DNA of 45,960 nt from DATLBA01 sp035527275 (GTDB taxonomy: Bacteria; Planctomycetota; Phycisphaerae; FEN-1346): contig DATLBA010000099.1 in the NCBI GenBank assembly GCA_035527275.1, forward strand, positions 1 through 45,960. The letters are read 5' to 3'. Numbering within the stretch: the stretch's first letter is position 1; every line of letters begins with the position of its first letter. The notes under the pieces were generated by a model. The model ran no database searches and was not told where the DNA came from. It saw nothing but the letters and a program-made list of their open reading frames with translations. Positions 7,550 to 16,085 of this stretch are shown piece by piece. The position numbers and the translations under genes are program-made.

Positions 7550-9079
7550 TTAAACCAACTGGGCGCACGGAGTGGATCGCTCGGCGAACATCCGCATCAG
7601 CCGGTCCAAGTCGAAACTCAAGAGGGCGTCCACGACGCGAACGTCGAACTGGGTGCCGACGTTTCGTTCGATTTCCCGTTTGACCTCGTCCAGGGACATC
7701 ATCGGCCGGTAGGGACGGTTGCTGGTCATCGCGTCGAATGCGTCGGCCAGACCGATGATCCGCGCGAGCAGGGGAATCTGGTCGCCCTTTCTGCCCTCCG
7801 GATAGCCCGAGCCGTCGAGGCGTTCGTGATGGTAGAGGACGGCTTCGCGGATGGGTTCGAGCTGCTTGACGGCCTCGAGGATGTGCCCGCCCACCACGGG
7901 ATGCTCATTCACGATGCGGCGTTCCTCGGGTTCAAGGCGGCCTTCCTTTTGGAGGATGTGCTCGGGCGTGCCGATCTTGCCGATGTCGTGGAGGAGCCCG
8001 GCCATGTACACCCGCTCGACCTGTTCGTCCGGCAGGTTCATCCGGCGCGCGATTTCGCGAGACGTCATGGCCACGCGTTCGCTGTGGCCACTCGTGTACG
8101 GGTCTTTGGCGTCGATGCTGGAGACGAGGGCCCGCACGAGGTCGAGCATCAACTCCCGCAACTCGCGGTAGAGCCGATGGTTCTCGACGAAGACGGCGGC
8201 GGAACCGGCGACCGAGCGGGTAAGTTTGGCGTCGGGGCTGCCGAACTCGCTGCCGGGCCGGTTGAACGCCGCGACCGCGCCGCTGACCCCCTCGCGCAGC
8301 GGCAACGGCACCAGAATCAGTCGCTCCAGCGCCACGGACACCTCGGCCAGGGCCGGATCGTCCCGGCAGTGGTTGTTGATGAGGACGGGCCGCTCGGACC
8401 CGAGCGTGTCGAGGACATGGTCCATGAGGCGCGGCAGTTGGGATTCGTCGAACGGGAGGCGGCCTGCGACCACCGTCTCCGGTTCCATGTTCCCGGCTGC
8501 GGGAAGGTAGGCGGCCGTCGCTTCGGCGCCGATGGTCTCGCGCAGTTCCCGGCAGGCGCATTCGAGCAACTCGGACACCGGCTGGGTGACCCGGAGCATC
8601 TCGCCGAGGCCGTGGAGAAGACTGACTTCCTCGAAACTCTGGCAAAGGGCTTCGGAGATGGCCTCGTTTCCCCGGCGGGCGGCTTCGAGGTCGAGGCGCG
8701 CCCGCACGGCGCAGCCGAGAGCGGCGAGCCCCGATGTATATCGGGGGTCGGCGACGTCGGCATCGCCAGAGGCAGGCGCTTCGGCCGCCGCCACCAGGAC
8801 CGTCCGACCGCGCCGGCGGACCGGCCAAGCGGCCCGGAGCCGCTCACCTGCCCGCTCGAAGTGGTCCTCGTCGGATTCAGCGGCCTCGCGGACGAGGTGT
8901 GCGAGATCGTCCTGGAACTCGCCGGAACCGCTTACCGGCGTGCCGTCGGGCCGATAGAACACAACCGCCACACCTGTGGCCTCAAGGACCTCGCGGGCGA
9001 TGTGTTCCAGAGCAGCGCTCTCGGCGGCCGCCCCACGATCGGATCCGGCGGACCAGTGAGTTGCCAGTGCAGTATCCAT
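7550..9079 (-). CDS. GAF and HD-GYP domain protein (cyclic-di-GMP phosphodiesterase)
   Basis: 509 residues. The N-terminal 140 residues are a poorly defined sensor region, followed by a GAF-like domain (about 150-305) and a C-terminal HD-GYP domain (about 310-490). The HD-GYP signature is intact: GHSERV (H332), LLHDIGKIG (H364, D365) and HHERLDGSGYP (417-427). HD-GYP enzymes hydrolyse cyclic-di-GMP, or in some cases other cyclic dinucleotides, with a metal centre. It has no receiver domain of its own, but a separate single-domain receiver is encoded 21 bp upstream. No transmembrane segment is evident. With the MshEN protein two genes on, it suggests local cyclic-di-GMP control of the pilus-like machine. 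Confidence 0.92.
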   Translation of the reverse strand: MDTALATHWSAGSDRGAAAESAALEHIAREVLEATGVAVVFYRPDGTPVSGSGEFQDDLAHLVREAAESDEDHFERAGERLRAAWPVRRRGRTVLVAAAEAPASGDADVADPRYTSGLAALGCAVRARLDLEAARRGNEAISEALCQSFEEVSLLHGLGEMLRVTQPVSELLECACRELRETIGAEATAAYLPAAGNMEPETVVAGRLPFDESQLPRLMDHVLDTLGSERPVLINNHCRDDPALAEVSVALERLILVPLPLREGVSGAVAAFNRPGSEFGSPDAKLTRSVAGSAAVFVENHRLYRELRELMLDLVRALVSSIDAKDPYTSGHSERVAMTSREIARRMNLPDEQVERVYMAGLLHDIGKIGTPEHILQKEGRLEPEERRIVNEHPVVGGHILEAVKQLEPIREAVLYHHERLDGSGYPEGRKGDQIPLLARIIGLADAFDAMTSNRPYRPMMSLDEVKREIERNVGTQFDVRVVDALLSFDLDRLMRMFAERSTPCAQLV

Positions 9080-9100
9080 CGGGTTTCCCCTGGCGCGGCG

Positions 9101-9475
9101 TTACGGGTCCACCAACTGCCCGAGTTCTTCCTGAACGCAGGCCAGTAGTTCGCGCGGGCTGAAGGGTTTGGTCATGATGCGGCGAATGGGCAGGCCCTCG
9201 GTGGCGCCGGGCTCGAGTTCAAAACCCTTGGCGGTCAGGAGAATGGTCGGGATGGAGCCCAGTTCGGCGGTCAGCCGGGCGCAGAGTTCGAGCCCGCTCA
9301 TGCCGGGCATCTGCAAATCGGTGATGAGGAAATCGGGGCGCTCGGCGATGGCGCGCTCGTAAGCCTCCTGGCCGTCCATCGCCACCAGGACGTCCAGCGA
9401 AGCATTTCGCAGTTTCAATGCGACGACGTTAGCGATGGGCGCCTCGTCGTCGACTACAAGCACTTTCGGGGCCAT
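9101..9475 (-). CDS. Single-domain response regulator (CheY-like receiver)
   Basis: 124-residue receiver without output domain. It keeps the acidic pocket VVDDE, the phosphoacceptor D53 in ITDLQMPGMSG, T81 and K103 (MTKPF). AAGGAGG directly abuts an ATG at 9481 and lies 6 nt before the ATG at 9475, so the second ATG (MAPKVLVV) is the better start. It lies 24 bp after the sensor kinase gene, its probable phosphodonor, and 21 bp before the HD-GYP gene, a likely target. Confidence 0.93.
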   Translation of the reverse strand: MAPKVLVVDDEAPIANVVALKLRNASLDVLVAMDGQEAYERAIAERPDFLITDLQMPGMSGLELCARLTAELGSIPTILLTAKGFELEPGATEGLPIRRIMTKPFSPRELLACVQEELGQLVDP

Positions 9476-9499
9476 ATCCATCCTCCTTATTCATGGCTC

Positions 9500-10945
9500 C
9501 TAGCGGACGGCCGGCAAGTAAAGCCGGAACGCCGTTCCACTGCCCACTTTACTCTCGACGGCGACGCGTCCCCCGTGGACCGTCTCGACGACGTGCTTGA
9601 CGAGCGCGAGGCCGAGGCCGGTTCCGCGGGCGTCTCCGCCGGAACTCCGTGCCCGGTAGAACTTTTCGAAGACGCGGTCGAGTTCTTCTTCGGGGATGCC
9701 GGAGCCGTTGTCGGAAACGTCCACGACGACCGAGCCGTCGTCGAGGTAGGTGGAAATGCGAACCAGGCCGCCTTCCGCCGTGTACTTGACGGCGTTGGAA
9801 ACGACGTTGAGGACGGCCTGGTAGAGCATATCGTGGTCGGCGTGGACGCGGAAAAAGACCGGGGCCAGATCCGCTTCCAGTTTCACGCCCTTCTGGACCG
9901 CCTGAGGGACGATGACGTCTGCAACCTCCCGCAGGACTTCCGTCACCGCCAGGTCGGTCTTGTTGACGGCCACCAGACCGGACTCCATGCGGCTGAGGTT
10001 CAGGATTCGTTCGATCAGCCGATTCAGTCGGTCGGCCTCGTTGGCGATGGTCTGGAGAAACTCGCGCGAAGAGGCCGCGTCATGGGCCTCTCCATCCAGG
10101 AGCATCTCGACGTAGGCCTTGATGCTCGCCAGCGGGGCTTTCAGTTCGTGCGAGACGTTCGAGACAAACTCGTTCTTCAGTGAAGCGACTTCCTTTTCCT
10201 TGGTCACATCGTTCAGCACGGCCACGACACCGCTGATCCGGTCGCCCTTCTTGTTCTGGACGACCGTGTTGAAGGTGACGCGGAAGGTTCGCGCGCGTTC
10301 GCCTTCACGGCGGGCCCACTCGACGGTGCGGTGCGGGACGTGCAGGCCGGTTTCGCGTATCTCGGTCAACATGGCCAGGAACTGCTCGTCGTGGATGATC
10401 TCATCGGCGGGCCGGCGCGCGTCGGGATCGAAGCGAAACCCGAAGATTCGCTCAGCCGCCCCGTTCGCAAGGATCAGGTCGCCGAACGCATCCGTCACGA
10501 TAACCCCGTCGCTGATGGCGTGGATGACCGCCTCCACGTGCCGCTTCTCCGCCCCGAGGACCTTCACCTGGATCTGGCGTTCCTTGGCCGTCATGCGCGA
10601 CTGCTCGATCTCATCCTTAACGAAGGTGAGGTAACGGTTGACGGCGTGGCCGAGGCGGCCGAGGGCGTCGGCCTGGCTCTCGCTAATCACGAGGCCCATC
10701 GTGCCGCGCTGGACCATGCTTTCGAGGCGGTCGGCGACGGCGCCGATGCGTTCCTTGGGCAGACGGGCAATCAGGTAGCCGCCCATCACACCCAGGACGG
10801 CCAGCGACAGGCCGATGGCGAGGATCATGGTTTTCGTGGCCGCCGATTCGCCCAATTCCCGCATGGGATCCAGCAAGAGGTGCAGCGCGATCCCGACCCC
10901 CAGGAACAGGAGAACGACAGCGGCAGCACGGCGAAGTTCAATCAC
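9500..10945 (-). CDS. Membrane sensor histidine kinase with PAS domain
   Basis: 481 residues with two N-terminal membrane helices (about 6-25 and 39-60) enclosing a very short periplasmic loop, a HAMP-like linker (65-115), a PAS domain (about 135-250), HisKA with H266 in FVSNVSHELKAPLASIK, and HATPase_c with the N box (VVSNAVKY), G1 (DNGSGIPEEELDRVFEKF) and G2 (GTGLGLALVK). Architecture resembles PhoR/WalK kinases. The start is GTG at 10945 with GGAGG about 9 nt upstream. The small extracytoplasmic loop suggests that membrane or cytoplasmic cues are sensed. It follows the TPR lipoprotein gene by 45 bp and joins the structural and signalling halves of the operon. Confidence 0.95.
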   Translation of the reverse strand: MIELRRAAAVVLLFLGVGIALHLLLDPMRELGESAATKTMILAIGLSLAVLGVMGGYLIARLPKERIGAVADRLESMVQRGTMGLVISESQADALGRLGHAVNRYLTFVKDEIEQSRMTAKERQIQVKVLGAEKRHVEAVIHAISDGVIVTDAFGDLILANGAAERIFGFRFDPDARRPADEIIHDEQFLAMLTEIRETGLHVPHRTVEWARREGERARTFRVTFNTVVQNKKGDRISGVVAVLNDVTKEKEVASLKNEFVSNVSHELKAPLASIKAYVEMLLDGEAHDAASSREFLQTIANEADRLNRLIERILNLSRMESGLVAVNKTDLAVTEVLREVADVIVPQAVQKGVKLEADLAPVFFRVHADHDMLYQAVLNVVSNAVKYTAEGGLVRISTYLDDGSVVVDVSDNGSGIPEEELDRVFEKFYRARSSGGDARGTGLGLALVKHVVETVHGGRVAVESKVGSGTAFRLYLPAVR

Positions 10946-10990
10946 GTTTGAAGACCTCCGTAATGGTTCCCCCTCCCGGCCGACTTACTC

Positions 10991-12118
10991 TCAACCCCCC
11001 CCGCTGGGCTCGGGGCGGGAGCCGGCGGCACCGGCGCGGGCCAGGAGCCGTTCCACCGCCTCGCGGTCGGCACAGTCGGGCGCCTCGAGGGCAAGCCGCA
11101 GGTGCGAGACGGCTTCGCCCGGCCGCCCGGCCTCCATCAGCACGTATCCCATCAGGGCGTTCGCCTCGGCGTGTTCGGGCGCCTGTGCCAGGGCCGCTTC
11201 CAGGTGCTTGCGCGAGACGTCGAGGTGATCGGCCAGGATATCGCATTTGGCCAGACCGACGCGGGTAGCCGCTGAAGTCGGATCGGCCGCAAGGAGCCGC
11301 CTGAACAGCGTCTGGGCCTCGTCCAGGCGACCGAGGGCCAATAGGCAATCGCCCCGCATCTTCAGAATCCCCTCGGTCGCAAACGCCGGCTCCGCCGCGG
11401 CCAAGTCTGCCAGGAGTGGCTCCGCCGCCGCATAATCACCCGAGAAAAACAGGGCGGTCGCGAGGTGCTCTTTCACCGATTCCTGTCTCGGGTCGAGCCG
11501 CAGGGCAATCCGGTAGGAACCCGCCGCCTCCTCGTATCGGTCCAGAAGGCACAGGATGTCCGCGAGAGCGGCATGGACCTGGGCCTGGCCGGGCATCCGT
11601 CCGGCAGCGTCGCTGAGCCGTTCGGCGGCCTGCTCGATGCGGCCCTGGTCGGCGAGGAGTTCCGCTTCGGCCAGGACGTAGGCCGGCCGGTCCGGATTCA
11701 GCCTCACCGCCTCGGAAAACGCCTCGAGGGCCCGGTCGGCGTGGTCGAGGGCCTGTTCAATGGTTCCGAGGACATAGCAGGCCTCGGGGGAATCGGGGTC
11801 GGTGGCCCGGGCGGTTTCCGCGTAGTGGCGGGCCGTATCCAGTTCGCCGTTCTCGGCCGCGAGGCGTGCCGCCAGGATATACAGCGGCGCGTAGGATGCG
11901 CCGGTCTTGATGCCTTCCTCAATGTGCTGGCGTGCGAGACCGAGTTCTCCGCGCTTGTAGCACCCTTCCGCCAGTTTCACGGCCATCCGGACCCGCGACA
12001 GGGCCCACCGCTCTTGGGCTTCGGCGCGTTTCCGCTCCATGTGGGTGGTTCCGCATCCGGCCGCCAGAACCCCACACACAATCGCGGCAAAGAGAACTGC
12101 GCGTTTAATTCGTTTCAT
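10991..12118 (-). CDS. TPR lipoprotein, probable pilotin-type secretin partner
   Basis: 375 residues with a lipoprotein signal: basic MKRIKR, hydrophobic core and lipobox LAAGC (C21). The remainder is TPR repeats from about 40 to the end. PilF/PilW-type pilotins, which help secretins assemble in the outer membrane, are TPR lipoproteins, and this gene follows the secretin gene directly, so that role is plausible. It is longer than typical PilF (about 250 residues). The start at 12118 is supported by GGAGG and by the lipobox; it overlaps the secretin 3' end by 14 nt. A start at 12208 would remove the signal from the N-terminus. Confidence 0.82.
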   Translation of the reverse strand: MKRIKRAVLFAAIVCGVLAAGCGTTHMERKRAEAQERWALSRVRMAVKLAEGCYKRGELGLARQHIEEGIKTGASYAPLYILAARLAAENGELDTARHYAETARATDPDSPEACYVLGTIEQALDHADRALEAFSEAVRLNPDRPAYVLAEAELLADQGRIEQAAERLSDAAGRMPGQAQVHAALADILCLLDRYEEAAGSYRIALRLDPRQESVKEHLATALFFSGDYAAAEPLLADLAAAEPAFATEGILKMRGDCLLALGRLDEAQTLFRRLLAADPTSAATRVGLAKCDILADHLDVSRKHLEAALAQAPEHAEANALMGYVLMEAGRPGEAVSHLRLALEAPDCADREAVERLLARAGAAGSRPEPSGGG

Positions 12119-14138
12119 GGTTTTCCTCCGCAATGGCTCCAGCAACGGAAGGTTCCTGATTGTCATGCGTCGTCCCGGTCTGGGGGGCAGGCGTCTGCTT
12201 TTCCTCAATGGGAGGCGACTCCGCCTCGGAGATGCCGCGCGCCTCGGATTCCGGTTCGGTCCCGGCGCGCCGGGACTCAGGGCCTGCAGCAGGCGTTTCC
12301 GCAGGCGTCTCGCCTTTCAGGCCCCTGGTCCGATCGGGGGGCTTCAGCCGCTCCCGGATAGTGTCCCAGATGGTCCAGGGAGCCGGGCGCATCGGTTTGC
12401 CGTGCTTTTCCGAGAGGATTTTGTCCTTCAGGCGCAGGGCCTTGAGGTTGTTCGGCGCGACGTTCAGCGCCAGCCGCGCGTACCACCACGCCCGGTTCAG
12501 GTCCTTCGGCGTCCGGGTCTCCTGAAACGTGCGCCACGCCTGGTCGGCCTCGTGGAGGTAACCCACGGTCATCCGCTCGGTGGTGAAACTGTAGAAGCCT
12601 TCGCGCATGCCAAGGCATCGCCGCTCGGCATCGTCGCGCAACTGTTCCCCGAGCGCGTTGGCTTCCTCGTAGTTCTCGATGATATGCGGGGTGAGCAGGA
12701 CGATGATCTCTTTGCGAAGCGTGTCGTTTTCCTTGCTGCGAAACATCCAGCCCAGGCCGGGAACGTTGCCCAGACCGGGAACCTGGTTCCGGCTGATGGT
12801 CATGTCCTCCTTAAACAAGCCGCCGATGACGATTGTGTGGCCGTCCTTGACCATGACGTTACAGGTGACTTCCGTCGAGGTCTTGTCGGGCACTTGCTGG
12901 TCGCCCACCGTCCGAACCACGCCGCTCGAAACCTCCGGATGGATTTCCATCCGGATGTACCCGTCGTCGCCGATAAAGGGCCGGAATAAAAGGTTGGTGC
13001 CCGTATCCATAAACTCAACGGTTTGCGTGGTCGTCGTGGCGCTGGTTTCGGTGGTGACGTAACCGATTTGCACGCCGACCTTCACCTCGGCCCGCTGTTT
13101 GTTCACCGCCAGCACTTTCGGGTTGTTCAAGACCGTCGTATCCGTTACCTCTTCCAGGGCATGAATAAAGAAGGAGACGTTGTTCGTGACTACGCCGATG
13201 TTGATGCCGGTGCCGGCGGTGGCAAAACCCGCGGTGTAAGCCTGGCCCCAGGGGACGGCGTTGGTCGTGTCGGCGGCGTCGGCCATGACGGTGGCGCCGG
13301 CCGTCGTCGGGCTGGCCGGGGTCGTCAGGTCGCGGAAATCCACGCCGGCCAGCGCGTTGAAGTTCACACCCAGGCTCGTATCGTTCTCAAGGGTCACTTC
13401 CAGGATCGTGGCCTCGACAAGGACCTGACGGGGTCGGCGGTCCATTTCCTCGAGGATCTTACGCGCCTCCTCGAGGTTCTCCGGAAAATCGTGGATGATG
13501 ATCGCGTCCTCCAGCGAATAACTATCACCACCCGCCTGAGCGCTGTTGGAGCCGATGCCCGTTTCCGACGCCGTGGTCACCTCGATCTTGTGCTTTCCCG
13601 ACAGCGCCGGCGTGATTAGTTTTTGCGCGTCCACGGCCGTCAGGTATTTCAGGCGAAACACCCGGGTCTCCATCCGGGCCTCGTCCTTGGCGATGGCATC
13701 GAGTTCCTCCGGCGTGTGGACGTAGATAAAGTTGTCCTCGCGGACCCACCGCAGGTTGTTCGCGCGGCAGATTGCGTCGAGCGCCTCCTCCAGGGTTACG
13801 CTGTAGAGGTCCGCCGAGATCGTCCCCTTTGCGCCCTTGCTGGCGACGAGGTTGACTTCTCCCAAACGGGAGAGTTGCTCGAGGACGCGGGTCAGGTCCT
13901 CATTCCTGACGTGAAGAATGATGCCGGCCTCGGTAACTTTGACGGACGGTTCGGGGGTGTTGGTTGCCGGTTCGGCGGTCTCGGCGCCGCCGGCCTCAGG
14001 CTCGGTGGCCTCCTCCTCGGCCGCCGGTTGCTGGGACATGGCGGTCGAGCCAATGGCCAGAAACCCAGCCGCCAGAATCGCAGCCAGTATCCAGTGCCGC
14101 CATCGTTTGCGTTCCCCCGCTTCGGTCCGCGGACTCAT
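12105..14138 (-). CDS. Type II/IV secretin (GspD/PilQ family) with C-terminal extension
   Basis: 677 residues. An N-terminal hydrophobic segment (about 16-34) acts as export signal, followed by a low-complexity acidic stretch, periplasmic N-domains (70-235, including the short domain at IISADLYSV-like positions 107-125) and the secretin channel domain (about 236-490) with the signature VPGLGNVPGLGWMF (453-466) and KEIIVLLTPHIIE. The last 185 residues are unusual: a helical, TPR-like stretch (about 510-595) and then a proline- and glutamate-rich tail. It forms the outer membrane pore of the machine. Not assignable to GspD versus PilQ by eye; the PilMNO neighbours favour the type IV pilus side. 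Confidence 0.93.
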   Translation of the reverse strand: MSPRTEAGERKRWRHWILAAILAAGFLAIGSTAMSQQPAAEEEATEPEAGGAETAEPATNTPEPSVKVTEAGIILHVRNEDLTRVLEQLSRLGEVNLVASKGAKGTISADLYSVTLEEALDAICRANNLRWVREDNFIYVHTPEELDAIAKDEARMETRVFRLKYLTAVDAQKLITPALSGKHKIEVTTASETGIGSNSAQAGGDSYSLEDAIIIHDFPENLEEARKILEEMDRRPRQVLVEATILEVTLENDTSLGVNFNALAGVDFRDLTTPASPTTAGATVMADAADTTNAVPWGQAYTAGFATAGTGINIGVVTNNVSFFIHALEEVTDTTVLNNPKVLAVNKQRAEVKVGVQIGYVTTETSATTTTQTVEFMDTGTNLLFRPFIGDDGYIRMEIHPEVSSGVVRTVGDQQVPDKTSTEVTCNVMVKDGHTIVIGGLFKEDMTISRNQVPGLGNVPGLGWMFRSKENDTLRKEIIVLLTPHIIENYEEANALGEQLRDDAERRCLGMREGFYSFTTERMTVGYLHEADQAWRTFQETRTPKDLNRAWWYARLALNVAPNNLKALRLKDKILSEKHGKPMRPAPWTIWDTIRERLKPPDRTRGLKGETPAETPAAGPESRRAGTEPESEARGISEAESPPIEEKQTPAPQTGTTHDNQEPSVAGAIAEENHETN

Positions 14139-14149
14139 GAGACGTCCTT

Positions 14150-14854
14150 TCAGTTCATCCGCAACAGGCAGGTGACGCCGCCTCGTTGCAGTTTGACTTC
14201 TCCCTCACGGATTTCGACGATCTCCATGCCGGCGACGGTGTCGCCCTCACGGTAATCGGTTTGGTTAATCACGGCCCATCGCTCACCGCCCGGCGCGACG
14301 AGCGTCATCTCGAGGCGAAGGGCCTTCAGGTCCGCCAGCAGGGCCTTCGGTTCAGGGGCGGCGTCCGACTGGCGCGCCGTCACCGAAGCCGGCGCACGCG
14401 CCGGTTCGCCCGCCTCGCGCGGTTCCAGCGGCCCGGCGGAAACTTCCCGCTCCTCCCGGCCGGTGGCAAAGGGGTTGCAACGCAGCGGCCGCACAGCCAC
14501 TTCCTTCCATTCGCTGCACAATTGCTCCACCTCCCGCGCCACCGAACGCACCTTCTCGGGATTCACGGTGACGGCCGGCAGCGCGACGATACCCGGATCG
14601 CCGGGCCGGACGACCCAGGGCTGAACAACCGCCAGCGCCCACGCTCCGAGGCCGGCCAGGAGAAGCAAGGTCGTCATGAAGGTTTTGAGCCACTGCCGTT
14701 TTCTCGTGGCCCACCACCCCCTCGTCCCTGCCCGACCGGCAGGCGGGCTTCCTGCGAACCAGGCCAGAAGTCCCGCGGTGCCGTGAGGCGTCCCCCCGAA
14801 AGGGATCCCGGCCTCCTTGTCCGCCGACCCTGTGTGTCTTCGCTCGTTACTCAT
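14150..14854 (-). CDS. PilP/GspB-like inner membrane protein
   Basis: 234 residues: a Gly/Pro-rich cytoplasmic N-terminus, one membrane helix (about 58-78), a linker, and a small beta domain at the C-terminus (about 175-234). That domain carries the pattern RWAVINQTDYREGDTVAGM followed by VEIREGEVKLQRGG, which matches the PilP / GspB / GspC homology region that binds secretin N-domains. By position it connects PilNO to the secretin. The ATG overlaps the PilO-like stop as ATGA. Unlike PilP it is not a lipoprotein. Confidence 0.75.
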   Translation of the reverse strand: MSNERRHTGSADKEAGIPFGGTPHGTAGLLAWFAGSPPAGRAGTRGWWATRKRQWLKTFMTTLLLLAGLGAWALAVVQPWVVRPGDPGIVALPAVTVNPEKVRSVAREVEQLCSEWKEVAVRPLRCNPFATGREEREVSAGPLEPREAGEPARAPASVTARQSDAAPEPKALLADLKALRLEMTLVAPGGERWAVINQTDYREGDTVAGMEIVEIREGEVKLQRGGVTCLLRMN

Positions 14855-15486
14855 CCGGCCACCACCTTATCCCTTTCAGGGGGATGCCCTTCGGCACGGC
14901 CCCTCCCGCCTGCCGGTTCGTCAACCTCCACCGACGGGAGGTAATAAACCATGATGGTCGCCTCGGCCACGACGCCTTCCTTCCCTGCTGCGCGCGCCAG
15001 ACGCAGCTGGCGGAACCGGCTCGCGCGCCTCAGCCCTTCGATGCCGGCCAGACACCGATACACGGCCTCGAACGGCCCGACGAGACGCAGCCGAATCGGA
15101 ACGGCCGGCACCCGGTCCTGGGACTCCGCATCGGCGCGCTGAACCTCGTGCGAGACGAGGGGCTCGGCTGCGACACATTCAGCCACCTGTTCGAGAAACT
15201 CCGCGAGGCGCGGCTCCGGTGGGAGCCGGTCCTCCAGGAACCCACGCGCTTTACGCAGGCCCGCGATCCGCGCCCCCACGTAAATCCCTTTGCGGCTGGT
15301 CTGCACCTTCTGCTTCACGAGCGTCCGTTCCCGCGCCACCGCCGTGCCCAGGGCGGACAATCGCCGCTGCTGCGGCCAGAGGACCAGCAGCAGGAAACTA
15401 CCGATCATCACGGCCGCGACCAGCAGGATCAGCAACTGGTGCCGATCAACGGCCAGCCGTCTGCGCGTCACCGGGCGGTATGTCAC
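14851..15486 (-). CDS. PilO-like inner membrane assembly protein
   Basis: 211 residues: a short cytoplasmic N-terminus, a membrane helix (about 18-37), a helical region (40-90) and a ferredoxin-like domain (about 90-190). This matches the PilO/GspM layout rather than clear sequence motifs. The start is GTG at 15486, with GAGGGA 8 nt upstream, and lies 41 nt inside the 3' end of the PilN-like gene. Position between PilN-like and PilP-like genes supports the call. Confidence 0.72.
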   Translation of the reverse strand: MTYRPVTRRRLAVDRHQLLILLVAAVMIGSFLLLVLWPQQRRLSALGTAVARERTLVKQKVQTSRKGIYVGARIAGLRKARGFLEDRLPPEPRLAEFLEQVAECVAAEPLVSHEVQRADAESQDRVPAVPIRLRLVGPFEAVYRCLAGIEGLRRASRFRQLRLARAAGKEGVVAEATIMVYYLPSVEVDEPAGGRGRAEGHPPERDKVVAG

Positions 15487-16066
15487 CTTTGGCTCCCTCT
15501 GTTTCCACGGCGGGCTTTGGATTAACCTCGATCACAAACAAGCGTTGCGGACCGTTTTTGCCCTCCTCCGGCCTGGACTCCACGAGGACGGCGCCTTCGA
15601 AGTGCGGCGACGCTTCCAAGGCGCCGAGCGTCCGCGTGACAAGCACCTCGGTCAAGGCTCGTCCGGCGACGCGCAGCCTTGCCCCATCGCCGTCCGTCCT
15701 ACCCAAACCGGCCAGGTGGACTTCTTCGAGAACGACGCTGTCCGGCACGAGGTCGGCCAGAGCGGCCACGAGGCCCATGGTGGACACCTTCGGCCGCAGG
15801 TGCTCGAGCGCTTCGAGGCGGCGACGGTAGGACTGCTCCTCGGCCTGGAGCATCTCGACCTTCTCTACATCGACGCCGACGGCAAATCCCGTTCCGCGCA
15901 GCGCCTGAAGTTCCGCCTTCGCATCGTGCACCCATGCCCCCATCTTGAAACTCCAGAGCACCATCGCCAGACCCAGCGCCAGCAGAAGCCACGACCGGAT
16001 GAAGCGGACCCGGCGGTGGAACCGCGCCCGAATGTAATCTTCCGGCAAGAACTCAAGTTCGCGCAC
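15446..16066 (-). CDS. PilN-like inner membrane assembly protein
   Basis: 206 residues beginning MRELEFLPEDYIRAR, the short cytoplasmic motif that in PilN (usually INLLP) docks into PilM. A single membrane helix (about 24-44), a coiled coil (about 48-90) and a ferredoxin-like periplasmic domain follow. The start is GTG at 16066 with GAGGAG upstream. It comes 19 bp after pilM and overlaps the PilO-like gene. Confidence 0.8.
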   Translation of the reverse strand: MRELEFLPEDYIRARFHRRVRFIRSWLLLALGLAMVLWSFKMGAWVHDAKAELQALRGTGFAVGVDVEKVEMLQAEEQSYRRRLEALEHLRPKVSTMGLVAALADLVPDSVVLEEVHLAGLGRTDGDGARLRVAGRALTEVLVTRTLGALEASPHFEGAVLVESRPEEGKNGPQRLFVIEVNPKPAVETEGAKGDIPPGDAQTAGR

Positions 16067-16085
16067 GGCTCGCTCCTCGCTTGGG

